DNA of 6,092 bases from Anaerolineales bacterium (GCA_025966435.1 JAICRQ010000225.1:1-6092), one strand, 5' to 3'. Counted from the first letter of the stretch, positions 1 to 6,077 are shown. The notes: a model not told the origin generated them from the sequence alone. Program-made: numbers and translations.

Positions 1-2
1 AC

Positions 3-491
3 TCGCCTGAGGACCTGGTGGCAGTGCTCAACCGCTATCTGGCTGCGGCGGCGGACGCTGTGCTCGCCAACGAGGGCACCGTAGACAAGTTCCTGGGGGA
101 CGCGGTCATGGCATGGTATAACGCACCACTCCCCCAACCGGACCACACGCTGCGCGCTGTCAAGTCCGCCTTGGGAATCCGCGACGCCGTTGCGGCTCTC
201 CATGCCGAAATGCCTCCAGATGCCCATCTCGATTTTGGGGTAGGCATCCATTACGGGGAAGCCGTGCTCGGATGGATTGGCACGGAGAAGCGGCTTGAAT
301 ACACCGCCATCAGTGACAGCGTCAACACAACGAAACGCATTCAGGAAAATTGTGCCAAGAATCAGATTTTGATCAGCCGTGAGGCGTATGAGCGTGTGAA
401 AGATGAAATCGACGTCAAACCCTTTGTCCCTCTTTCGGTAAAAGGCAAGACGCAGCCCCTGGATGTGTATGAGGTATTGGGGATTAAATAA
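3..491 (+). CDS. Class III adenylate/guanylate cyclase, C-terminal part (5' end outside window)
   Basis: This is the C-terminal 162 residues of a class III nucleotide cyclase, which makes cAMP (or cGMP) from ATP (GTP). The reading frame is open from base 3, and the residues before the first possible start (GTG at 18) already match the family (SPEDLVAVLNRYL), so the gene is cut by the window edge and 18 is not the true start. Visible residues (counted from base 3) include the DKFLGDAVMA block with Lys29, an expected base-contacting residue, and Asp33, the second metal-binding Asp. IGTEKRLEYTAISDSVN follows, with Asp105 at the adenine-selecting position and Asn108 and Arg112 at the transition-state positions. 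The first metal Asp lies upstream and cannot be checked. The Lys/Asp pair suggests an adenylate cyclase. The protein ends soon after the domain (VKGKTQPLDVYEVLGIK), so any sensor domain must be N-terminal. Family assignment is firm; the input signal is unknown. Confidence 0.93.
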   Translation, partial: SPEDLVAVLNRYLAAAADAVLANEGTVDKFLGDAVMAWYNAPLPQPDHTLRAVKSALGIRDAVAALHAEMPPDAHLDFGVGIHYGEAVLGWIGTEKRLEYTAISDSVNTTKRIQENCAKNQILISREAYERVKDEIDVKPFVPLSVKGKTQPLDVYEVLGIK

Positions 492-495
492 GCTG

Positions 496-516
496 TAATT
501 GGTAACTGGTAATTTT
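496..516. repeat. Short run of TAAYTGG heptamers
   Basis: Just after the cyclase stop codon there are two complete heptamers, TAATTGG and TAACTGG, and a partial third (TAATTTT) in direct succession. Short heptamer repeats of this general kind are known from intergenic regions of some bacteria, for example the STRR repeats of cyanobacteria. With only about 2.5 copies this may be chance or the remains of a longer array. I assign no function. Confidence 0.3.
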
Positions 517-525
517 AAATTAAAG

Positions 526-562
526 AAGGAGTCAATGAGCAATCATTGACTCCTTTTATTTT
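526..562. terminator. Bidirectional intrinsic terminator between convergent genes
   Basis: A perfect 13-bp inverted repeat (526-538 and 543-555, AAGGAGTCAATGA and its complement) encloses the four-base loop GCAA, which is a GNRA-type tetraloop in the plus-strand RNA. It is followed on the plus strand by TTTTATTTT and on the minus strand by CTTCTTTAATTT, so both transcripts would have a U-rich tail. It lies midway between the cyclase stop (491) and the peptidase stop (580), which face each other. That is the expected place for a shared terminator. Confidence 0.9.
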
Positions 563-579
563 GCCAGACCAAACAACAG

Positions 580-1677
580 CTACGAACCCCAAACTCGTTT
601 CACAAAGTTCAGCAACTGTTCCATGCCCAGGGCAATCGGTTTTGTATTAATGTACTCGTGGATCGTATGTGCACTGCCGCCGGTTGTGATTCCCAAGACA
701 ATGGCAGGATAGCCTTTGCTGAGCGGTACATTTGCATCCGTGGAACCGGAGATAAGCCCGGCATCCAACCCCAATTCTTCCAGGCATTGCTTTGCAAGGG
801 TCACCAGCGGGTGGCGGACGGGGATTTCTCCTGCCGGTCGCTGGCCGATGACTTGCGCTTCAAAGCTCACCCCGGTCCGGTTTGCCTTCTGAATCAAACG
901 CTCCACAGCGGAAACAAGAACCGTCAATGTTTCCTGGTTTTCAGAGCGCAGATCCAGATCCAGCGAGGCTTCGGGTGCGATCACGTTCACCGAGGTGCCG
1001 CCAGAGATCCGGCCTACATTCATGGTGGTCCGCGGATAGGTCGGCAGACTGAGCGAAGCCAGCTCCACAACCAATTTCGCCAGCTCATGTACAGCCGAAG
1101 GCTGACCGTAGTCAGACCAGGAATGCCCGCCGGAGGTACGTGCGGTCACGCGAAAACGTTTTACGCCCACGGCGCGATGGTAGACATGCCCCAATGCCAG
1201 CCCCTCCAGGACGAGGTAGGCGTGCACATCTGCTCCGAAGCGATCCACAACCGCTTTCATACCGCGCAAATCCCCAAGCCCTTCCTCACAGACATTTGCC
1301 ACGAACCAGATATCACCGCGTGGTTGGATTCCCTGTTCCCGTAACGACCAGAGCAAACCGAACAGCGCGGCGACGCCGAGGGAGTTATCTCCCAGCCCGG
1401 GTCCGTGAATCAGGTCGGTGCCCCGCGTGACTCGCAGCGTCGTTTCCATCGGAAAGACGGTATCCAGGTGCGCGCTGACGATGAGAGGTTTTCCCGTGCC
1501 CTGCCCCGCCCAGCGCCCAAACACATTCCCTGCTTCATCGAGGCAGAGATCATCCAATCCTTCTGTAAAGAACAAGTCATGGACAAACTCTGCCCGCTTC
1601 TGCTCGTGAAACGTAGGCGCAGGAATTTGCTGGATCTGAATAGCGCGCTCCACCATGCGATTGACAAACTCATTCAT
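580..1677 (-). CDS. M20-family metallopeptidase, peptidase T-like
   Basis: A 365-residue cytoplasmic zinc hydrolase of the M20 family (aminopeptidase/carboxypeptidase/deacylase clan), which cleaves short peptides or acyl-amino acids. All expected landmarks are present in order: AHLDTVF (metal ligand His70 and Asp72), GLGDNSLGVA with bridging Asp97, CEEG with the catalytic base Glu131 and metal ligand Glu132, Glu158 in LVLEGL, the lid/dimerisation motif SGGHSW with His185, GSTDAN (311-316), and a closing HTIHEY with His337 or His340 as last ligand. No signal peptide is visible, and the length is normal for a two-domain M20 enzyme. The ATG start shares one base with the stop of the upstream kinase (TAATG), and a GAGG sits eight bases upstream inside the kinase gene (1686-1689), so translation is probably coupled. 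The substrate cannot be read from the sequence. A plus-strand reading frame across 658-1344 is only the antisense shadow. Confidence 0.93.
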   Translation of the reverse strand: MNEFVNRMVERAIQIQQIPAPTFHEQKRAEFVHDLFFTEGLDDLCLDEAGNVFGRWAGQGTGKPLIVSAHLDTVFPMETTLRVTRGTDLIHGPGLGDNSLGVAALFGLLWSLREQGIQPRGDIWFVANVCEEGLGDLRGMKAVVDRFGADVHAYLVLEGLALGHVYHRAVGVKRFRVTARTSGGHSWSDYGQPSAVHELAKLVVELASLSLPTYPRTTMNVGRISGGTSVNVIAPEASLDLDLRSENQETLTVLVSAVERLIQKANRTGVSFEAQVIGQRPAGEIPVRHPLVTLAKQCLEELGLDAGLISGSTDANVPLSKGYPAIVLGITTGGSAHTIHEYINTKPIALGMEQLLNFVKRVWGS

Positions 1678-2672
1678 TAGACTGTCCTCACCATGTCTCG
1701 CAACGCTCCCAGGCGAGCTTTTGCCAGCCCGGGCAACACATCCAGCGGATAGAACGCGCCGCTTCCCTCCAGCTTCAGCGATGCCGAAATGTTTCCGTAT
1801 AATACACCTTCCAGGGGATCATAATTTTTACAATAGCCTGCCAGGAAGCCTCCGCAGAACGCTTCTCCTGCGCCGGTGGGATCTGTCAGTCGGGCAGGAT
1901 ACGCTGGAATTTCCCACTTCTTTTTTGTGTTTGTATCGTAGAGCAACTGACCGCGCGCGCCGCATTTGATCACTACATATTCACAGCCATAGACAGAAAC
2001 TCTTTCCGCCATTTCCCAGAGATCATACGTTTCGCCCCAGAACAAATTACACAATTCCTCCTGAGAAGGGAGAAATGCGGTGACACCGTTGAGCAAGGCA
2101 GGCAATTCGCGACGCGCTGTGGGGGTCATGGTGGCAGGGCCGGGGTCCAGCACAAATGTATGGACACTGCCGCGTTTCATCCCGGCGATCAACTGTGTCT
2201 GCGTGACCAGGTCCATAGGACATAACAGCGCTCCACGCGCCGTTAGATAATCGTATGGAATATCGGTCACGGTCAGCATCCGTGCTTCATCTGGTTTCTT
2301 TTTGGGATCGGGAGGCTGATACCCAAGCAGGGCTTTGGGGAATGTAAGCCCGCGCCGGGCAAAATGGGAAACCGGGTTCACGCGGTTCGGCTCGAACGAC
2401 TCATTATAGGAAACGAAATCCCGCACATCCAGATCCCTGGGAAGGACGCGAATACCGGACGTATCCAGCCCCCGCTGTATGCACATGTTCAGCCACTCAC
2501 GCGGAAAGTCATTGCCCACACGCCCCACCAGACCGATCTCCGATTCCCAGACTCTCAGCCCTGCCGCGGCATAGAGCAAACCTCCGCCGGGCACATCGAG
2601 CCGCGGCAGTCCGTCTGGAGGTAAAAGATATTCACGTGTCAACTGACCAAAAACCAAGAATTGGGGATCCAT
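1677..2672 (-). CDS. PfkB/ribokinase-family sugar or nucleoside kinase with GAGE active-site variant
   Basis: A 331-residue PfkB-family kinase, a fold that phosphorylates sugars, nucleosides or related alcohols with ATP. Counting from the ATG at 2672, it has the substrate-side glycines PGGGLLYAAAG (28-38), the block GLVGRVGNDF with Gly53-Asn54-Asp55, LPSQEEL (202-208), VIKCGARG (234-241), and the second family signature DPTGAGEAFCGG (264-275). In that signature the usual catalytic-base Asp is Glu270 (codon GAA at 1865-1863). The tail YGNISASLKLEGSGAF is also family-like. The frame stays open up to 2801, but the extra 43 residues resemble no PfkB N-terminus and lie over AT-rich leader DNA, while MDPQFLVFGQLTREY begins like the first strand of the fold. 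I therefore chose 2672, although no good Shine-Dalgarno precedes it. It overlaps the peptidase by one base. The middle (FVSYNE...NRVNPVSHF...FPKALLGY) faintly recalls MAK32-like kinases. The substrate is unknown. Confidence 0.88.
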   Translation of the reverse strand: MDPQFLVFGQLTREYLLPPDGLPRLDVPGGGLLYAAAGLRVWESEIGLVGRVGNDFPREWLNMCIQRGLDTSGIRVLPRDLDVRDFVSYNESFEPNRVNPVSHFARRGLTFPKALLGYQPPDPKKKPDEARMLTVTDIPYDYLTARGALLCPMDLVTQTQLIAGMKRGSVHTFVLDPGPATMTPTARRELPALLNGVTAFLPSQEELCNLFWGETYDLWEMAERVSVYGCEYVVIKCGARGQLLYDTNTKKKWEIPAYPARLTDPTGAGEAFCGGFLAGYCKNYDPLEGVLYGNISASLKLEGSGAFYPLDVLPGLAKARLGALRDMVRTV

Positions 2673-2711
2673 GGGTTGAGTAATTCTCAGTACTCCATAA
2701 AAACTGAAAGG

Positions 2712-2729
2712 ACTCCCGAAAACAGGAGT
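2712..2729 (-). other. RNA hairpin in the kinase leader
   Basis: In the minus-strand RNA, ACUCCUG and CGGGAGU pair around a UUUU loop (seven pairs, one U-G wobble). It is followed by CCUUUCAGUUUU, a poor U-tract, so it is either a weak terminator or a structured leader element. The GGAGU arm is repeated downstream at 2696-2692, allowing an alternative pairing with the same ACUCC arm. Confidence 0.4.
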
Positions 2730-2762
2730 GCGGGCATCTCCTAGTGCTTTAGTGATATATTG

Positions 2763-2768
2763 ATTATA
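2763..2768 (-). promoter_or_regulatory. Candidate -10 box upstream of the kinase gene
   Basis: This is a consensus TATAAT on the minus strand in an AT-rich stretch, about 90 bases upstream of the chosen kinase start. No TTGACA-like hexamer is found 16-18 bases upstream, so the call rests on the -10 element and its intergenic position only. Confidence 0.3.
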
Positions 2769-2824
2769 AAAGAAAAGGCTACAGCCGCTGCTGACTGTCA
2801 CCCAATCTGGGGAAATCGTAATGT

Positions 2825-4105
2825 TTACGACTGCTCTAGGAAAGGACCCGAGCCAGGAGTAAAGGGTTGACTTTGCGCCGCGGGCAGAAGAAACGTAAAC
2901 CTGCTTCCTTTCCCTTCTTCGCTTTCCGCCCAGATGCGGCCGCCATGCAGCTCGATCATGGACTTGGCAACAGCGAGACCCAGCCCCATACCGCCATAGC
3001 GGCGCGTGAGATGTGTCTCAACCTGGAAAAAGCGCTCGAATACACGCGGCAAATCCCTGGCAGGGATACCGATCCCATTATCTGTAACGGTGACTTTGTA
3101 GTAACCGGCATCTTCCTCAACGCTCACGGTTACATGCCCGCCGGGTTCGGTGAACTGCAGGGCATTCTTGACCAGATTACTCAAAGCGATGCTGAGCTTG
3201 ACTCCATCTCCATCGAGATGGAATGTCAGCTGCTCATATTCCGATTTGAGCGTAATCTTCCTGGAATCTGCCTCCGCCTGGAAGGTATTGATCACATCGT
3301 CAATGATTTTGCTCAACGAGACCGTCTGGTTTCGCAGGCGCGCTGCACCGGTCTGAATATTATCTACATCTGAGAGATTCTCGACGATGGTTTTCAGCTT
3401 TGCAGCATTACGGATGATCATATCCAATTGTTCGCCATACTGTTCGCCGGACAGTTCGCGCAGGAACGTCGCATGACCCAGGATCAAGCCCAAAGGTGTA
3501 CGAAGCTCGTGTGAAGCGATAGCAATGAAATCTGTTTTGAGGCGTTCCAATTCCGCCAACTCAATGCTTGTAGCACGCACCTTACGCTGAAGAGAAACAT
3601 TTTGAATCGCCTGTGCGGCAAGCGCGGCGAGCGTTTCCAGAATCGTCAGGTCCTCTTCGGTGTAATGAGCGTTGTCTTTCTTATTTAGCGCTTCCAAAAC
3701 ACCAACGATTTGGCCGCCCACTATAAGTGGAACTGCAACGAGGGAGTGTGTGACATGCTTCGTCACGCGATCCACCACTTTGAAATGCCGCTGATCCACC
3801 CTCACGTCTTGAATGATCAGGGGTTGTCCCTGGCGATAGACCCAGCCTGCCGCGCTGCCTTCCAGCGGCACGCCGACGGGTCGCAACAAGTCACGCTGGA
3901 ACCAGTGCATGGCAAGGAAACGCAGCTCTTCCGCCGTTGCGTCGTATTCGAGGATGGAGGAGAGCTCGCTATCGGTCAGTTCGGTCGCTTCATTTATGAC
4001 GGTTTGCAGGAATGATTCCAGATCAGGCGCTGTGGTTAAACCCCGTACCACTTCAAGCAAACGTTCCAGGTGATCGATCCGTTCGTTGGAAGCCATCGGA
4101 CGCAT
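2825..4105 (-). CDS. Soluble GAF-domain sensor histidine kinase
   Basis: A 426-residue histidine kinase without transmembrane segments, so it probably senses a cytoplasmic signal. A short N-terminal helix leads into a GAF domain (about 13-170, with the typical VAVPLIVGGQIVGVLEALNK core at 124-142) and a helical linker (171-192). The DHp domain carries the H-box SHELRTP with phospho-acceptor His199. The HATPase domain follows with the N-box NLVKNALQFT (Mg ligand Asn314), G1 box DNGIGIP (342-348), F box FERFFQ (356-361) and G2 box GGMGLGLAV (371-379). All catalytic residues are present, so it should be active. A second ATG in frame at 4096 (fourth codon) competes as start; neither has a Shine-Dalgarno, and a TATAAT overlaps the first ATG. 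No response regulator is in the window, so it looks like an orphan or has its partner elsewhere. The GAF ligand is unknown. Confidence 0.94.
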   Translation of the reverse strand: MRPMASNERIDHLERLLEVVRGLTTAPDLESFLQTVINEATELTDSELSSILEYDATAEELRFLAMHWFQRDLLRPVGVPLEGSAAGWVYRQGQPLIIQDVRVDQRHFKVVDRVTKHVTHSLVAVPLIVGGQIVGVLEALNKKDNAHYTEEDLTILETLAALAAQAIQNVSLQRKVRATSIELAELERLKTDFIAIASHELRTPLGLILGHATFLRELSGEQYGEQLDMIIRNAAKLKTIVENLSDVDNIQTGAARLRNQTVSLSKIIDDVINTFQAEADSRKITLKSEYEQLTFHLDGDGVKLSIALSNLVKNALQFTEPGGHVTVSVEEDAGYYKVTVTDNGIGIPARDLPRVFERFFQVETHLTRRYGGMGLGLAVAKSMIELHGGRIWAESEEGKGSRFTFLLPAAQSQPFTPGSGPFLEQS

Positions 4106-4109
4106 TATA
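4104..4109 (-). promoter_or_regulatory. Candidate -10 box overlapping the histidine kinase start
   Basis: The minus strand reads TATAATGCGTCCGATGGC. The TATAAT consensus shares its last two bases with the ATG at 4105 and lies seven bases before the second in-frame ATG at 4096. A transcript from this box would begin at or next to 4096 and be leaderless. The -35 region is poor (ATTTTA at a 17-base spacing). A second AT-rich TATAAC lies about 20 bases upstream on the same strand and could instead give a conventional leader. Confidence 0.35.
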
Positions 4110-4219
4110 CAACATTGATTGTGTTATAAAATAGACGATTCGTTTTAATCCAGCTCTCGTCCCAAGGAATAAATAAGAGGCGCGTTTTGAGGGCGTGCCT
4201 TTTCTGTTATCATCACAAA
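4106..4219. promoter_or_regulatory. Divergent intergenic promoter region
   Basis: This AT-rich gap separates the histidine kinase (leftward) from the deacetylase lipoprotein (rightward), so promoters for both must lie in it or close by. On the plus strand TATAAAAT at 4125-4132 is the best -10-like element for the lipoprotein, but no clear -35 is visible. AAGAGG at 4175-4180 sits six bases before a TTG (4187) that is in frame with the lipoprotein and could be an alternative start. No strong operator-like palindrome was seen. Confidence 0.4.
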
Positions 4220-5380
4220 ATGATTTGGAATAAACTCCGCCCTACACAACTCACTTCTTTCTTTATTCTTCTGACCTCACTCCTCACCGCCTGCCAACCC
4301 GCGCCCGCAGCAACACCGGATATCAACGCCGCGCTGACCCAGGCCTTTCAAACCGCGTTCGCACAACTACAGCCGACTGAGGCTCCCCCTCCCAGCGAAA
4401 CAGCCATTCCAGTAGCGACTGCCGTCCGTACGCCGCCAGCGTTGCCGGGGACGTTTGTTGCCAGCCAACTTAATCCGCTCGACACGCCGCACACCTACAT
4501 CGAAGATACCTGCCAATATCTGCACGATAAATGGAATTCCAGTAACGCACCACCTGGCACAGTTGCGATGGTCATTATGTTCCATGGCATTACGCAGGAA
4601 AAAGCAGAACGCGTGCACGACATCAGCAAGCAGGACTTCAAACAGCTCATGAACGATCTCAAAGAGCAGGGCTTTGAAGCCATCAACGCGACCCAGTTGG
4701 CAGATTTCCTCGATCACAACGCAAAGATTCCTCCACGTTCGGTCGTCTTGATCGTGGATGACCGTCACCGTGCAGAAAGCTTCAACGAGCACTTTCGTCC
4801 TTATTACGAACAATGGGGCTGGCAGGTTGTTAACGGCTGGATCAGTGCGTTCGGCGCGGAAGATGCTTTCTTGCCAGAGAATGTAGTGCTCGCCAACGAA
4901 GGCTGGGTGGATTACCAGTCGCACGGGTTTATTCACAACGAAAACATGACAGATAGCTCCACCGACGAATTTCTCAGGCAGGAGTTAGAAGGTTCGAAAG
5001 AAAACCTGGAGATGCATTTCAACAAAACGCCGGTTGCGATCATCTGGCCCGGTGGGAATTTCGGACTCCGCCCCGTGCAGGCTGCCCGCCAGCATGGGTA
5101 CCGGATTGGCTTTACGATCAACCCGCGCGGGCCGGTGATGTATAACTGGGTTCCACTGGCAGAAGCACAAGATCCTGCGCGCCCAATCTTTTTACCGGAA
5201 GACTACGTGGACGATCCGCGCATGGTCCTGCCGCGTTACTGGCCCTACCAGGTGCAGGCAAACCTCGATGTAGTGCGGACGATTGGCAACGACGCAGCAG
5301 CTTACGCCGAACAAAACAAAGCCACAGAGCTGGAATACTACGATATTATGTGCGCGCCGACCTATGGGGCAATCCCGTGA
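4220..5380 (+). CDS. Polysaccharide deacetylase-like (CE4/NodB, PgaB-like) lipoprotein
   Basis: A 386-residue exported lipoprotein. From the ATG at 4220, MIWNKLRPTQ is a basic n-region, followed by a hydrophobic stretch and the lipobox LLTAC with Cys25 as lipidated residue. Next comes a Pro/Thr/Ala-rich linker (about 26-80) that would hold the enzyme away from the membrane. The catalytic part fits the NodB fold: MFHGIT (120-125), a motif-1 equivalent IVDDRH with Asp180 (catalytic) and Asp181 (metal), motif 2 SHGFIH with metal ligands His235 and His239, and a motif-3 equivalent IIWPGG (274-279). The metal triad is therefore intact, but the canonical TFDDG has become VDDR, motif 3 lacks its usual Arg, and no C-terminal LLHD-type His is seen. 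Likely role: N-deacetylation of a surface glycan; substrate unknown. A TTG at 4187 preceded by AAGAGG would add 11 residues, but the signal peptide favours 4220. The stop overlaps the methyltransferase start (GTGA). Confidence 0.85.
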   Translation: MIWNKLRPTQLTSFFILLTSLLTACQPAPAATPDINAALTQAFQTAFAQLQPTEAPPPSETAIPVATAVRTPPALPGTFVASQLNPLDTPHTYIEDTCQYLHDKWNSSNAPPGTVAMVIMFHGITQEKAERVHDISKQDFKQLMNDLKEQGFEAINATQLADFLDHNAKIPPRSVVLIVDDRHRAESFNEHFRPYYEQWGWQVVNGWISAFGAEDAFLPENVVLANEGWVDYQSHGFIHNENMTDSSTDEFLRQELEGSKENLEMHFNKTPVAIIWPGGNFGLRPVQAARQHGYRIGFTINPRGPVMYNWVPLAEAQDPARPIFLPEDYVDDPRMVLPRYWPYQVQANLDVVRTIGNDAAAYAEQNKATELEYYDIMCAPTYGAIP

Positions 5381-6057
5381 AATCATTAAAGTTTCAAAAT
5401 TACAAAGCCCGCTACAGTTCTGCCATTCGGAATGTCCTCCAAGACTCGGAACGCGGCAGATTAGATGAAGCAGGCTTCCCCGCCTATTCTCATCCCAACC
5501 CCCTGATCAACTGGCTGTTCTGGCAAAGGCTTCGTACCGCCATGAACTATATCGAAAAACATGCGCCGTATGAAAACGCCCTCGATTTCGGCTGTGGGAG
5601 CGGTGTAATGCTGTCCTTTCTGGCGCAGCACAGTCAGCAAGTGACGGCGATGGATATTGATCTTGTGCCGCTGGAACGCGTGAAAAAATATATTCCGCTC
5701 GCGGAGAATATCCGGGTGCTGGATGCCAATCAGGTGTCCATCTCACAATTGAGTCCAAAATCATTTGACCTCATCAATGCTCTGGATGTGCTCGAGCATG
5801 TGGATGATCTGCCTCATACTCTCTCCGCCTTGCTCACTTTGCTTAAGCCGGGCGGACGGTTGGTTGTATCTGGACCGACGGAGAATATTCTCTACCAAAT
5901 TGGTCGTAAGCTTGCAGGACCGGAATACTCCGGGGAGTATCACGAGCGTGGGATTGCTGAGATCAAGCGGGAACTGCAGCGGCTGGCACGAGTTGAGCAA
6001 ATTGCAACGCTCTACTGGCCCGTGCCGCTCTTCGAAGTGTTCACGGCTCACGTGTAA
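5377..6057 (+). CDS. Class I SAM-dependent methyltransferase
   Basis: A 226-residue, apparently soluble methyltransferase with a Rossmann-like SAM-binding core. Motif I is LDFGCGSG (69-76), the acidic residue after strand 2 is Asp93 in VTAMDID, motif III-like NALDVLEHVDD spans 134-144, and LKPGG (156-160) leads into strand 5, as in the methyltransferase 11/25 families. About 60 residues precede the core (including YSHPNPLINWLFWQR) and a helical tail follows (EIKRELQRL), which may form the acceptor site. I chose the GTG at 5377 because it overlaps the deacetylase stop in the four-base arrangement GTGA; an earlier GTG at 5350 would add nine residues without family resemblance. The overlap means co-transcription and probable translational coupling with the deacetylase, so a glycan, lipid or envelope acceptor is plausible, but the substrate cannot be read from the sequence. 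Confidence 0.88.
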   Translation: MKSLKFQNYKARYSSAIRNVLQDSERGRLDEAGFPAYSHPNPLINWLFWQRLRTAMNYIEKHAPYENALDFGCGSGVMLSFLAQHSQQVTAMDIDLVPLERVKKYIPLAENIRVLDANQVSISQLSPKSFDLINALDVLEHVDDLPHTLSALLTLLKPGGRLVVSGPTENILYQIGRKLAGPEYSGEYHERGIAEIKRELQRLARVEQIATLYWPVPLFEVFTAHV

Positions 6058-6060
6058 GAA

Positions 6061-6077
6061 ACTCACAACTTCTGAGT
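6061..6077 (+). other. Small inverted repeat after the methyltransferase
   Basis: ACTCA and TGAGT (5 bp, seven-base loop) lie just after the stop codon at 6057. There is no U-tract after it, so it is a poor terminator candidate. A TATACT at 6085-6090, near the window edge, resembles a -10 box and may belong to a following gene that cannot be seen. Confidence 0.2.

Larger units (their letters stand above)
2673..2824 (-). promoter_or_regulatory. Leader region of the kinase-peptidase pair
   Basis: These 152 bases lie between the histidine kinase stop and the chosen kinase start and are clearly more AT-rich than the flanking genes. On the minus strand there is a perfect TATAAT (2768-2763) without a convincing -35 box. 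Downstream is a hairpin at 2729-2712 (seven pairs including one U-G wobble, loop UUUU) and a second 5-bp hairpin at 2695-2678 (GAGTA/TACTC) that ends five bases before the ATG. The first hairpin pairs better in the minus-strand transcript than on the plus strand, which supports a role in minus-strand RNA. It could be a weak terminator of the histidine kinase mRNA or part of a regulated 5' leader. Confidence 0.4.

Noticed and set aside
658..1344. Long plus-strand open frame of 228 codons
   Set aside because: It lies fully antisense to the M20 peptidase, whose frame has all catalytic motifs. The plus-strand translation has no recognisable domain and is rich in Cys, His and Arg, as expected of a shadow frame.
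2673..2801. 43-residue N-terminal extension of the PfkB kinase
   Set aside because: The frame is open, but the residues do not resemble a PfkB N-terminus, a signal peptide or a known domain, and the DNA is AT-rich with a TATAAT and hairpins. The ATG at 2672 starts directly at the first strand of the fold.
2777..2810. CAGC-AGCG-GCTG hairpin after the histidine kinase as terminator
   Set aside because: The stem is only four pairs with mismatched flanks. The following CTTTTCTTTT is suggestive, but the structure is too weak to call.
2867..3373. Plus-strand open frame of 168 codons
   Set aside because: It is antisense to the HATPase and DHp domains of the histidine kinase and shows no domain of its own.
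4110..4125. ACAA...TTGT / AACA...TGTT inverted repeat as an operator
   Set aside because: It has only four-base arms in AT-rich DNA, which is expected by chance.
4187..4219. TTG start adding 11 residues to the lipoprotein
   Set aside because: An AAGAGG is well placed for it, so it is not excluded. However, the added residues MRACLFCYHHK are unusual before a lipoprotein signal peptide, and the ATG at 4220 gives a textbook one.
4367..4936. Minus-strand open frame of 189 codons
   Set aside because: It is antisense to the deacetylase lipoprotein, whose signal peptide, lipobox and zinc triad show the plus strand is coding.
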